This document shows, in pieces, positions 1-8,537 of a stretch of 64,000 bases of DNA. The stretch is from an uncultured Eubacteriales bacterium. Its GTDB lineage: Bacteria > Bacillota > Clostridia > Oscillospirales > Acutalibacteraceae. A program made the translations under genes and the position numbers. The stretch's first letter is position 1; each line of letters starts with the position of its first letter. The stretch is from positions 169,847 through 233,846 of the forward strand of contig CAKSCM010000002.1 of the NCBI GenBank assembly GCA_934444365.1. The letters run 5' to 3'. Below the pieces are notes generated by a model that was not told the DNA's origin, made no database searches, and saw only the letters and a list, made by a program, of their open reading frames with translations.

Positions 1-1
1 A

Positions 2-1546
2 TATGCGTCGGGCTTTGATATGCCGCCGAAAACCTGTCCCGAGTGCGGCAGTGAGATGACCAGGGACGGCCAGAATATACCGTTTGAAACCTTTCTCGGA
101 TTTGAGGGCGACAAGGTTCCTGATATAGATCTTAACTTTTCGGGCGAGTACCAGTCCCACGCCCACAAATTCACCGAAAAGCTCTTCGGCAAGGAAAATG
201 TTTTTAAGGCCGGTACAATTTCGGCGGTTGCCGAGCAGACGGCCTACGGATACGTTAAAAAATACGAGGAGCAGACCGGAAATATATATAACAGCGCCGA
301 GCGCGAGCGTCTTAAGATCGGCTGCACCGGCGTTAAACGTACGACCGGTCAGCACCCGGGCGGAATGGTGGTAGTCCCCCGCGGTTATGAGGTTTATGAA
401 TTCTGTCCGATACAGCATCCGGCCGATAAAAACGCATCCGATACGATAACGACCCATTTCGAATTTAAGTCGATGCACGATACGTTGCTTAAGTTTGATA
501 TTCTCGGCCACGATATTCCGACAATATACAAATATCTTGAGGATTATACCGGAATACCGGTTATGAGCGTTCCTATGTGCGACGAAAAGGTTATGAGCCT
601 GTTTTTGTCGACCGAGGCTCTGGGGGTTACCCCCGAGGAGATAGATTCGACCCTCGGAACCCTTTCGCTGCCCGAGCTCGGAACCCCCTTTGTGCGGCAG
701 ATGATAAGCGAATCCAAGCCGACGAAATTTTCGGATCTTTTGCAGATATCGGGACTGTCGCACGGTACCGACGTATGGCTCGGAAACGCACAGGACCTTA
801 TAGCCAACAAGACCTGTACGATATCCGAGGTTATAGGTACGCGTGACGATATAATGGTGTATCTTATGAACCGGGGACTTGAATCCAAAACCGCCTTTAC
901 TATAATGGAGACGGTGCGAAAGAAAAACAAGTTTTTAAGCGACGAACAAAAGCAGGTAATGCGCGAGGGCAAGGTGCCCGAATGGTATATTGAATCGTGT
1001 GACAAGATACAGTATATGTTCCCGAAGGCCCATGCGGCGGCATATATTATTGCGGCGCTGAGGACCGGATGGTACAAGGTTTATTATCCGACCGAATACT
1101 ATGCGGCGTATTTTTCGGCGCGCGGCGAGGATTTTGACGCGCTTTCGGCCCTTAAAGGAGCCGATGCGGTGAGGAATCTTATTCGTGTAATAAAGCAGAA
1201 AGGCAAAGAGGCAAGCAAAAAGGAAGAGGGGATGCTCCCGACGTTGCAGATAATGGTCGAAATGCTTTCGCGCGGAGTAAAGCTTTTACCGGTCGATCTT
1301 TACAAATCGGCGGCTACTCGTTTTCTTGTTGAGGACGGCTCGATAAGACTGCCCTTTACATCGATAGCGGGACTCGGCGAAACGGCGGCAAGGTCGCTCG
1401 AAAATGCCGCAAAGGACGGCGAATTCTATTCGCGCGACGATATCCGCACCAGGGCCGGAATTTCAAAGACCGTTATGCAGTCGCTTGACGATATGGGAGC
1501 CCTTGAGGGCATACCGGAGAGTATGCAGATGAGCTTTTTCGGTTGA
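2..1546 (+). CDS. polC: DNA polymerase III alpha subunit, PolC type (C-terminal part; 5' end outside window)
   Basis: Replicative DNA polymerase of low-G+C Gram-positives. Only the last 514 codons are present; the reading frame is open from base 2, so the gene starts upstream of the window. Visible at the start is a Cys-containing segment (CPECG) and the PolC-typical PDIDLNFSG stretch with catalytic acidic residues, followed by [17 protein letters not shown] and the FDILGHD active-site region. The helix-hairpin-helix rich C-terminus ends in MQMSFFG, resembling the beta-clamp-binding C-terminal tail of PolC. No frame break is seen. Identification is from recognised family motifs; the N-terminal OB and exonuclease domains cannot be judged. 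Confidence 0.96.
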   Translation, partial: YASGFDMPPKTCPECGSEMTRDGQNIPFETFLGFEGDKVPDIDLNFSGEYQSHAHKFTEKLFGKENVFKAGTISAVAEQTAYGYVKKYEEQTGNIYNSAERERLKIGCTGVKRTTGQHPGGMVVVPRGYEVYEFCPIQHPADKNASDTITTHFEFKSMHDTLLKFDILGHDIPTIYKYLEDYTGIPVMSVPMCDEKVMSLFLSTEALGVTPEEIDSTLGTLSLPELGTPFVRQMISESKPTKFSDLLQISGLSHGTDVWLGNAQDLIANKTCTISEVIGTRDDIMVYLMNRGLESKTAFTIMETVRKKNKFLSDEQKQVMREGKVPEWYIESCDKIQYMFPKAHAAAYIIAALRTGWYKVYYPTEYYAAYFSARGEDFDALSALKGADAVRNLIRVIKQKGKEASKKEEGMLPTLQIMVEMLSRGVKLLPVDLYKSAATRFLVEDGSIRLPFTSIAGLGETAARSLENAAKDGEFYSRDDIRTRAGISKTVMQSLDDMGALEGIPESMQMSFFG

Positions 1547-1730
1547 TCCGGATTCTTAATATCTCTTTGTTTAAAGCGGAAAAGGCAACATTAAATTATG
1601 ATGTGTGTTGTACCGGGGAAGTTGATAAACGGTTTTTTAAAACCATTTAGGTCAGCGGTTTTTTGCCCGGTATGACACTGGATTCAGGACGAAATAAAAA
1701 ATATGAAGTATTCTCAGGAAGGCGATTTTT

Positions 1731-2234
1731 GTGAGACTCGGTAAGGCAGAAACAGCTTTTATAGTTTTTGCACTTGTGCTGTGCGGAATTATAGTTATAT
1801 ATAATGCCGTATCGGCACCGCCGCTTGATACGCCGGTTGCGTATTATCAGACCTCCGATCTTGATTCGTCGTTTGGGGAGGAGTCGGATATCCCGGATGA
1901 TGATTTATCCTCTCAGCCGGAGCAGTCGCCGGATGAGACTTCGACGAAAGCGGATACGGATATTGATGAGTCTTCGTTGCCGGATATTTCATCGGACGGT
2001 GATATATCTTCTGTTAATTCGTCGTCGGCCGTTATTAACGGAAAAATAAACATCAATACGGCGAGTAAGGAAGAGCTGATGGCCCTTGACGGAATCGGCG
2101 AGGTCTTTGCGGAAAGAATAATTGAATACCGCGAGAAAAACGGCGGATTCTTGTCGGTCGATGAGCTGAAAAATGTTCAGGGGATAGGCGACAAACGTTT
2201 CAGCGCCATAGAGGATAATATCACAATAGGCTGA
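1731..2234 (+). CDS. ComEA-like helix-hairpin-helix protein, membrane-anchored
   Basis: A 167-residue protein with a GTG start preceded by AGGAAGG. Residues about 7-27 form one hydrophobic membrane segment, residues 30-100 are a low-complexity acidic Ser/Asp/Pro-rich spacer, and the last 65 residues are a ComEA-type double helix-hairpin-helix domain (INTASKEELMALDGIGEVFA, then NVQGIGDKRFSAIEDNI). ComEA proteins bind double-stranded DNA outside the membrane during natural transformation. No comEC or other competence gene lies next to it, so a role in DNA uptake is an inference from the domain alone. It stands as a single gene between polC and an unknown membrane protein. Confidence 0.82.
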   Translation: MRLGKAETAFIVFALVLCGIIVIYNAVSAPPLDTPVAYYQTSDLDSSFGEESDIPDDDLSSQPEQSPDETSTKADTDIDESSLPDISSDGDISSVNSSSAVINGKININTASKEELMALDGIGEVFAERIIEYREKNGGFLSVDELKNVQGIGDKRFSAIEDNITIG

Positions 2235-2285
2235 CGATAGCGTAGTTCGCGTTTTTTAGCGAAACGGTAAAATACGGCGGAGTAC

Positions 2286-2314
2286 TTGAACAAAATGATA
2301 AAATGTGGTACAAT
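2286..2314 (+). promoter_or_regulatory. Predicted sigma-A promoter upstream of the 222-residue membrane protein
   Basis: TTGAAC at 2286-2291 and TACAAT at 2309-2314 are separated by 17 bases. A start near 2320 would leave a very short leader if translation begins at 2335. Confidence 0.5.
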
Positions 2315-2334
2315 GACTTAATTCAGATTAATGA

Positions 2335-3003
2335 ATGATCAGAAAGATACACACTATGAGCGAAAAAGAGAAAAACCGGGTAATCGGATTTATAGAGAAT
2401 TTTTGGTATCATAATAAATGGAAGACACTGCTGACCCTCTTTTTTGCGGTGGTTATTATTGTGTGTACTACACAGTGTGCCACGCGGCAAAGGCCGGATC
2501 AGACCGTTTTTATGTATCTTTCGAGAAATGTTTCGGCCAATCAGACGGCGGCTTTAAGCGAGGCTATTTCAGGATATTTTGACGATTATAATTCAGACGG
2601 CGAGGCAAGTATTCTTATTGATAATGCCTCGGTTGATCCCACAGCGGTCGGGACCGACGCCGGAATGTCGGCTTCGACCAAGGTCCTCGGTGAAATCGGG
2701 GCCTGCAATTCGATAATTTATATCGTCGACGATAAAAAATTCGATTATTATATGCAGGATAATCTGTCGCTTTTTGAAAATCTCGGACTGCCGGACAAGG
2801 ACGGTTATGCGTGGAACTGGAAGGGCAGCGAGCTTCAGCTTTCTTTAAAGGACACCGGATTGCCCGAGGATATGTATTTTTGTGTAAGACGTGTTGAGGG
2901 TACGATTTCGGGCAGCGACAAAAAGTATAAGCTTGCTCAGAATGCCAAATCGGCGCTTTACCGAATCATGGAGAGTGGCGGTATATCGGTCGGTGAGAAA
3001 TAA
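2335..3003 (+). CDS. Unknown membrane-anchored extracytoplasmic protein
   Basis: A 222-residue protein I do not recognise. A short charged N-terminus is followed by one hydrophobic segment (about residues 33-50, LLTLFFAVVIIV) ending near two Cys residues, then a soluble region of about 170 residues without known motifs, so it is probably a single-pass protein facing outside. The C-terminal part is rich in Asp and aromatic residues (YAWNWKGSELQLSL). The ATG at 2335 is given as start, but the in-frame ATG at 2356 (MSEKEKNR) fits better with the predicted promoter. It sits alone ahead of the yicC operon. Confidence 0.6.
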   Translation: MIRKIHTMSEKEKNRVIGFIENFWYHNKWKTLLTLFFAVVIIVCTTQCATRQRPDQTVFMYLSRNVSANQTAALSEAISGYFDDYNSDGEASILIDNASVDPTAVGTDAGMSASTKVLGEIGACNSIIYIVDDKKFDYYMQDNLSLFENLGLPDKDGYAWNWKGSELQLSLKDTGLPEDMYFCVRRVEGTISGSDKKYKLAQNAKSALYRIMESGGISVGEK

Positions 3004-3050
3004 AAATAATCAGTGAAGCAGAAAATCAAACGATTGCGGGTGAATGGCCA

Positions 3051-3932
3051 ATGGTAAAAAGTATGACGGGCTACGGACGGGCGTCAAAAACCGTCGAAAG
3101 CGGTAAAACACTGACGGTGGAGCTCCGTTCGGTAAATCACCGTTATTTTGAGTTTTCGTGCCGGTTGCCCCGGTCGATGAATTTAATTGAGGATAAGATA
3201 AAAGAGACGGTACACAAAAGCGTCGTACGCGGCAAGGTTGAGGTTTTTATAACCGCCGACAATTCGTCCGGTACGTCGGACGAGGTTGTTTTAAATGCCG
3301 GACTCGCAAAAATGTATATGAAGGCCTATAATGAGCTTTCGGCGGAGCTCGGAATCGAAAACGATATAAAGGTTTCGGATTTTGCAAGAAACGGGGAGAT
3401 CTTTTCGCTCAGCCATGCTCAAATGAATGCCGATGAGCTTTTCGGCGAATTGGAGCCGGTTTTAAAAGAGGCGGTTTCGGGCTTTATTGCCATGCGCGAA
3501 AAGGAAGGAAAAAAGCTTAAAGAAGATATTTTATCACGTTGCGATACAATAGAAGAGAATGTTAAAGCAATAGAATTGCGCTCGCCCGAGACGGTAAAGG
3601 AATACCGGCAGCGCTTGCAGGACCGTATAAATGAGCTGCTGAGCGATACGTCGGTTGACGAACAGCGTCTGCTTACCGAAACGGCCGTTTTTGCCGACCG
3701 GATAGCGGTGGACGAAGAAACGGTCAGGTTAAGGAGCCATTTGTCGCAGGTAAGGTCGCTGCTCGATTCGGGCGAACCGGTAGGAAGAAAGCTCGATTTT
3801 ATTGTGCAGGAGTTAAATCGCGAGATCAACACAGTCGGCTCAAAAGCGCAGGATATTGAAATTGCACGTATTGTAGTCGATGTTAAAAGCGAAATAGAAA
3901 AAATACGCGAGCAGGTGCAGAACATTGAGTAG
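3051..3932 (+). CDS. yicC: YicC/YloC family endoribonuclease
   Basis: At 293 residues this matches the family length. It begins with the hallmark MVKSMTGYGRA and a following ELRSVNHRY stretch, and ends with the conserved REQVQNIE tail after SKAQDIEI. YicC/YloC proteins are metal-dependent endoribonucleases implicated in mRNA or small-RNA turnover. The gene heads a tightly packed operon yicC-remA-gmk-rpoZ in which each start overlaps the previous stop, the same order as yloC-ylzA-gmk-yloH in Bacillus. The ATG is chosen because MVKSMTGYGR is the conserved N-terminus. Confidence 0.93.
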   Translation: MVKSMTGYGRASKTVESGKTLTVELRSVNHRYFEFSCRLPRSMNLIEDKIKETVHKSVVRGKVEVFITADNSSGTSDEVVLNAGLAKMYMKAYNELSAELGIENDIKVSDFARNGEIFSLSHAQMNADELFGELEPVLKEAVSGFIAMREKEGKKLKEDILSRCDTIEENVKAIELRSPETVKEYRQRLQDRINELLSDTSVDEQRLLTETAVFADRIAVDEETVRLRSHLSQVRSLLDSGEPVGRKLDFIVQELNREINTVGSKAQDIEIARIVVDVKSEIEKIREQVQNIE

Positions 3933-4191
3933 TACATCGGGCGCGAAAACTCAGTTTATCGATATCGGCGGCGGAAATTTAGTCTCGTGCGGCCGCATTA
4001 TTGCCGTTGTTTCTCCCGATTCGGCTCCTATAAAACGGATGGTGGCCGAGGCGAGGGAAAGCGGCGGACTTATAGACGCCACTACAGGACGGGCGACAAA
4101 GTCAGTCATTTTTGCCGACAGCGGTCATGTGGTGCTGTCTTATGCGACGCCTCAGACCCTTCAAAAACGAATAGCGGAGGCTGAAAAATGA
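3925..4191 (+). CDS. remA: RemA-like DNA-binding regulator (DUF370)
   Basis: An 88-residue protein with the DUF370 signature FIDIGGGNLVSCGRIIAVVSPDSAPIK and the DATTGRATKSVIF block. In Bacillus subtilis RemA activates extracellular matrix and osmoprotection genes; that function is known for the family and inferred here. The start is a TTG at 3925 overlapping the end of yicC by 8 bases, which suggests translational coupling. No ATG occurs early enough in this frame to keep the conserved core. The stop overlaps the gmk start. Confidence 0.88.
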   Translation: MSSTSGAKTQFIDIGGGNLVSCGRIIAVVSPDSAPIKRMVAEARESGGLIDATTGRATKSVIFADSGHVVLSYATPQTLQKRIAEAEK

Positions 4192-4817
4192 TTAAAAATG
4201 CAGTAAAAAAGCTTTTTATCGTGTCGGGACCGAGCGGCGCCGGAAAGGACACCGTTATAAACGCTCTTTTTGATAAACGCTCCGATATACGTTTTTCGAT
4301 ATCCAGCATAACAAGGGCCATGCGGCCGGGCGAAAAACAGGGAGAAAAATATAATTTTATATCGGTCGACGAATTTAAGAGCATGATAGCCGAGAACGGT
4401 TTTTTAGAATACGCCGAATATTGCGGCAATTTTTACGGAACACCGAGAGCGGCGGTGGAACAGTGGCTCAAAAATGGTGAAACTGTGCTTATAGAGGTCG
4501 ATGTTCAGGGCGCCGAGAAGATAATGCAGATATATCCGGATGCGAATTACGTTTTTATTATGCCGCCTTCGCTTGGTAAATTAAAGCAGCGGCTTACCAT
4601 GAGAAAGACCGACAGCGCCGAGGTTATAAAGCGGCGCATTGAGGCGGCGGAAAATGAGATAAAAAAGGCCGCAAAATATGATTTTGTCATAATTAACCGG
4701 GAAAACGAACTCGAAAGGGCCGCAAAGGAATTTTGCGAAATTATTGACGGTGAACGGGTTGCGGATACGCCGGAGAATAAAGAAAATATAATTGAAGAGG
4801 TGCTGAAAAATGCTTAA
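4188..4817 (+). CDS. gmk: Guanylate kinase
   Basis: A 209-residue enzyme that phosphorylates GMP or dGMP to the diphosphate with ATP. The P-loop is GPSGAGKDT near residues 14-22; the Asp after the Lys replaces the more usual Ser or Gly, a variant tolerated in the family. GMP-binding residues are in SSITRAMRPGEKQGEKYNF and YAEYCGNFYGTP, and the lid region is LTMRKTDSAEVIKRR. It overlaps remA by 4 bases and rpoZ by 8 bases. Confidence 0.96.
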   Translation: MIKNAVKKLFIVSGPSGAGKDTVINALFDKRSDIRFSISSITRAMRPGEKQGEKYNFISVDEFKSMIAENGFLEYAEYCGNFYGTPRAAVEQWLKNGETVLIEVDVQGAEKIMQIYPDANYVFIMPPSLGKLKQRLTMRKTDSAEVIKRRIEAAENEIKKAAKYDFVIINRENELERAAKEFCEIIDGERVADTPENKENIIEEVLKNA

Positions 4818-5001
4818 TCCCGCTATCGGAAAGCTTATTGAAAGTTATGAGAATCGCTACAAACTGGTGATCGACGTTGCCAAGCGCGCAAGGGAGATCT
4901 CCGACAGGGCCGAGGAAAATCACGAGATTCTTACCGAAAAGCCCATCACCCTTGCAATAAACGAAATATGCGAGGAAACCTGCAACAAAACCGCTCACTG
5001 A
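4810..5001 (+). CDS. rpoZ: RNA polymerase omega subunit
   Basis: A short, 63-residue omega subunit with the family start MLNPAIGKLIESYENRYKLV, a conserved basic AKRAREIS helix, and KPITLAINEI. It assists assembly of RNA polymerase on the beta-prime subunit. It is the last gene of the yicC operon. In Bacillus the next gene is coaBC (dfp); here that gene is absent and a terminator separates rpoZ from priA. Confidence 0.93.
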   Translation: MLNPAIGKLIESYENRYKLVIDVAKRAREISDRAEENHEILTEKPITLAINEICEETCNKTAH

Positions 5002-5167
5002 TTTTTGTTTTTTAATTAGGTTTTTAAGGGGTTAATGCCTGCCGGATTTGTACGGATGCGGGCGATGCCGTTTAAAGCCGCTATGAAGTGATGAGTGTTT
5101 TTGCAAGCTTAAGCCGTTTGTCTGTAAGATGAATTCTAAGCGGCGAATTTTGGTTTTATGTACATAT

Positions 5168-5200
5168 AAAGCCCGGAAGAGCGACGCTTGACCGGGCTTT
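5168..5200 (+). terminator. Rho-independent terminator between rpoZ and priA
   Basis: AAAGCCCGG at 5168-5176 pairs with CCGGGCTTT at 5192-5200. It closes the yicC-rpoZ operon. It also argues against any priA start inside it, such as the in-frame TTG at 5188. Confidence 0.8.
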
Positions 5201-5289
5201 ATTTGGAATATACGGATTTTATTATAAGTCGTTTTTGTATCGGCCGATTTGTTCGGATGATCGGAATTTTGAATTTTGGAGGCGTCGGA

Positions 5290-7875
5290 ATGGGAAAAAC
5301 AGCACTAATTGCCGTCGAGCAGACCAATTACCGTTTTGATAAGCCTTTTTCGTATATTATTCCGGATAAAATGGCTGATTATATTTGCCCTGGAATGAGG
5401 GTGAAGGTCCCGTTCGGGGGAGGAAATCGCTCAAGACAGGGGATGGTGCTGTCGGTTAATGATTCGGAAACGCCGGAGAATTTAAAGGAAATAATACGTC
5501 CGCTCGACGATTTTTCGGTTTTGAATGATGAACAGCTGAAGATGGTGGCATTTTTAAAGGAACAGACCTTTTGTACACTGTTTGACGCTGCGAAGCTTAT
5601 GTATCCGGCAGGGCTCAACTACAAAATTGTTGTTAAATACCGTATTGCCGGCAGCATCGGCCAAAAGGGCGATTTTGTCTGCGATGATCCGAGTAAGGGG
5701 AAATCGGCGGCTGACGGGCATTTTAGTGCGGCATTGAAGGGGCTTTCGGATGATGAGGGCTGTATTTTATCGGCGCTTGAAAAAAGCAAAAAGCCTCTTG
5801 ATATAGCCGGAATCTGCAGCGGTGTTCGGTCGCTTTACGGTGAGGACAATCACTTTTTTAAAGACTGTAAGGGCGATGCAGATAAAAAGATAAAGCGCCT
5901 GCTTGACGGGCTTTGCGAAAAGGGGCTTACCGAAAAATTTGACGACGACACCCGGGCGATAGGGGACAAGACAAAGGTTACGGTCGGATTATCCGGGGAA
6001 TATTTCGGCGAAAACGGCGAAGCGCTGTGCGAAATGAAGCTGACAAAGGCGCAAAGCGGTGTTGTACGGGTACTCACCGATGCCGGGGCGGCCTCGGTCG
6101 GCGAAATTTGTTATTTTACTGGGTCCTCGCCGGCGGTGGTTACAAATATGCTGAAAAAGGGACTGCTCGTACGGTATGAGGACAGGGTCTTACGAAAACC
6201 TGACGACTTCTCAAGTACCGGGAGATATTCCGGGGAAATTAAACTTAATCGCGAGCAGTCGGGTGTATATGAGCGCCTGAATGCGCTGCTTCGCAGCGAA
6301 GAGCCTAAAGCGGCGCTGCTTTTCGGCGTTACCGGCAGCGGTAAAACCTCGGTCTATCTTAAGCTTATAGACGATGTTATCGGTATGGGTAAAACGGTGA
6401 TAGTTACCGTGCCCGAGATATCATTAACGCCGATGACATCGTCGCTTTTTAAAAGCCGCTACGGCGAAAGGGTGGCGGTATTACACAGCGGACTTTCCAT
6501 GGGGGAGCGGCTGGACGAGTGGGAACGGATAAGAAGAAAAGAGGCAAGAATAGTTGTCGGAACGCGCTCGGCGGTGTTTGCGCCGGTTGAGAATATCGGG
6601 CTTATGGTAATGGATGAGGAGCAGGAGGCAAGCTATCGGTCCGAAGCTTCGCCGAGATATCACGCGAGAGACGCCTTGCGTTTCAGGGCGGCTTATAATA
6701 ATGCGCTGCTTCTTATGTGCTCGGCAACCCCGTCGGTGGAAAGCTATATGAAGGCAGAATCCGGAATATATCATCTCGAAAAGCTGACAAAGCGCTATGG
6801 CGCTGCAGTGTTGCCCGAGGTCATAACGGCCGATATGAGACAGGAAATGTCAACAGGAAATACAACCGGAATCAGCCGTCAGCTGTGCGGGCTTATATCG
6901 GACGCGCTTGATAACCGGCGGCAGGTTATACTGCTTCTTAACCGCCGCGGTTACAATACCTTTATTGCCTGCCGTGAATGCGGCGAGGTTTTAATGTGCG
7001 ACGATTGCAGTATTTCGATGGTTTATCACAGGGATAACGACCGCGTTATGTGCCATTATTGCGGGAAATCCATGCCGAGACCGAAAAAATGTCCGAAGTG
7101 CTCGGGTGAATTTATTCGCTACAGCGGCGCCGGAACCCAGTTTGCGGCGGAACAGCTTGAAACACTTTTTCCGAATGCCGGAATCCTTCGCATGGACGCC
7201 GACACGACCATGAAAAAAGGGGCTCACAAACAGGGACTTGACGCATTTGCGGCAGGGGAGTACGATATTTTAATAGGAACCCAAATGGTTGCAAAGGGAC
7301 TGGATTTCCCGAATGTTACGCTTGTGGGGATACTTGATGCCGACTGTATGTTTTACGGCAGTGATTTCAGATCATACGAGAGGGCGTTTTCGCTGCTTAC
7401 GCAGGTCATAGGCCGTGCAGGGCGAAGTAAGGAAAAGGGGGTTGCGGTAATACAAACGGCAACACCCGAAAACGAGCTTATACAGCTTGCGGCCGAGCAG
7501 GACTACGAAGCGTTTTTTGAGGACGAGGTGAATTTGCGGCGCGTTATGGAATATCCGCCCTTTTGCGATATCTGCGTTATAGGCTTTGTCGGCGTTGACG
7601 GAAAAACGACGGCAGCGGCGGCAGCGGCCTTTTTTGAACGGCTTAAAGGCGCGGTGGCCTCTGCCTACGGTGATGTAAAATTAAAGGTTATGGGGCCCTC
7701 GCCGGCGGCGGTGGCGAGAATTTCGGGAAAGTACAGATTCAAGCTCATAATTAAATGTAAAAACTCAAAAAGATTCCGCGGGATGATAAACGAACTTCTG
7801 AGCTTTGCGGCGACGGATGCGCGGTTTAAAAGAGTTTCGGTTTTTGCCGACATGAATCCGCAAAGCATAATGTAA
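5290..7875 (+). CDS. priA: Primosomal replication restart helicase PriA
   Basis: A 3'-5' DNA helicase that reloads the replisome at collapsed forks. From the ATG at 5290 it has 861 residues. The N-terminal 3'-DNA-binding domain begins AVEQTNYRFDKPFSY. Walker A is FGVTGSGKTS, the Walker B/DEAH-like box is VMDEEQEASY, and a two-zinc cluster is built by CRECGEVLMCDDC and CHYCGKSMPRPKKCPKC. The helicase motifs GTQMVAKGLDFPNVTLV and QVIGRAGR follow. The frame is open 34 codons further upstream, but that stretch begins inside the terminator; the 5290 start has GGAGG-like bases ahead of it. The def and fmt genes that often follow priA are absent. Confidence 0.96.
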   Translation: MGKTALIAVEQTNYRFDKPFSYIIPDKMADYICPGMRVKVPFGGGNRSRQGMVLSVNDSETPENLKEIIRPLDDFSVLNDEQLKMVAFLKEQTFCTLFDAAKLMYPAGLNYKIVVKYRIAGSIGQKGDFVCDDPSKGKSAADGHFSAALKGLSDDEGCILSALEKSKKPLDIAGICSGVRSLYGEDNHFFKDCKGDADKKIKRLLDGLCEKGLTEKFDDDTRAIGDKTKVTVGLSGEYFGENGEALCEMKLTKAQSGVVRVLTDAGAASVGEICYFTGSSPAVVTNMLKKGLLVRYEDRVLRKPDDFSSTGRYSGEIKLNREQSGVYERLNALLRSEEPKAALLFGVTGSGKTSVYLKLIDDVIGMGKTVIVTVPEISLTPMTSSLFKSRYGERVAVLHSGLSMGERLDEWERIRRKEARIVVGTRSAVFAPVENIGLMVMDEEQEASYRSEASPRYHARDALRFRAAYNNALLLMCSATPSVESYMKAESGIYHLEKLTKRYGAAVLPEVITADMRQEMSTGNTTGISRQLCGLISDALDNRRQVILLLNRRGYNTFIACRECGEVLMCDDCSISMVYHRDNDRVMCHYCGKSMPRPKKCPKCSGEFIRYSGAGTQFAAEQLETLFPNAGILRMDADTTMKKGAHKQGLDAFAAGEYDILIGTQMVAKGLDFPNVTLVGILDADCMFYGSDFRSYERAFSLLTQVIGRAGRSKEKGVAVIQTATPENELIQLAAEQDYEAFFEDEVNLRRVMEYPPFCDICVIGFVGVDGKTTAAAAAAFFERLKGAVASAYGDVKLKVMGPSPAAVARISGKYRFKLIIKCKNSKRFRGMINELLSFAATDARFKRVSVFADMNPQSIM

Positions 7876-8137
7876 CGGATGTAACGGTGATTTACAGCAT
7901 TATATAACACGGATGCGAGTTTTCAAGGCGAAACACGGGGATGAAGCCCAAAAAACCGGTTTTTTATTACGTGTCGGTGCATACTTAAATGCCGTCTTTG
8001 AAAGTCGTTTGGAGAGCCGTTAGGATGGGACTTTAAACGGATTTTAGACGGTTTTTGAAGTATTCTTTAAACGATTTGCAATAAGCCGGCTTTGTGAATT
8101 CGGGCCTTTATATGGGCGGTTTTCGTTTTGCTGTATT

Positions 8138-8425
8138 TTACCCGAGCGACAATCCGGAAAAAAGACCCTTTTTTCGCTTTTTTCGCGGCGGATCGCAGGA
8201 GACAAGGACAGTATCGTCGCCGATTACCTCGATCGAACACCAGTCGATTACTATATCGTCCTCGCGGCCGAACAGCCCCAAACAGCGCGGCCGGCCGTAA
8301 ATGATTATCGACACGATCTTGCCCGAGCACATGTCTATCTCAAGGTCGCTTACGCATCCGAGGCGTGTTGCGTCCTTTATGCATATTACTTCCTTATTTC
8401 GCATTTCGACTATACGGCAATTCAT
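8138..8425 (-). CDS. YlmC/YmxH family PRC-barrel sporulation protein
   Basis: A 95-residue protein with a PRC-barrel fold typical of YlmC/YmxH (MNCRIVEMRNKEVICIKDATRLGCVSDLEID, then GREDDIVIDWCSIEVIGDDTVLV), ending in a basic tail (PPRKKRKKG). Members are conserved in spore formers; the molecular role is not settled. Two ATGs lie close together. The second (8423-8425) is chosen because it lies 7 bases after GGAGGA, whereas the first lies directly against it. The gene is convergent with priA. Confidence 0.82.
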   Translation of the reverse strand: MNCRIVEMRNKEVICIKDATRLGCVSDLEIDMCSGKIVSIIIYGRPRCLGLFGREDDIVIDWCSIEVIGDDTVLVSCDPPRKKRKKGLFSGLSLG

Positions 8426-8537
8426 AAGCATTCCTCCGGTAATAAATATGATTTTATGCTGCCGGTTATGCGAAATGCGGCGCTTAAAAGACTTTTGAGC
8501 GTGTTTTTAATACATTGATTTCGGTACGGTGATTTTT

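Noticed and set aside
1547..1730. Terminator after polC near 1613-1674
   Set aside because: ACCGGGG and GCCCGGT could pair, but the loop is long and the T run is inside it; not convincing.
7876..8137. Perfect AAAAAACCGGTTTTTT palindrome near 7950 as a bidirectional terminator
   Set aside because: The stem is nearly all A-T with a two-base turn; too weak to call as a terminator.
8432..8537. Fluoride (crcB) riboswitch ahead of the ClC gene
   Set aside because: No matching consensus segments in the 100-base gap.
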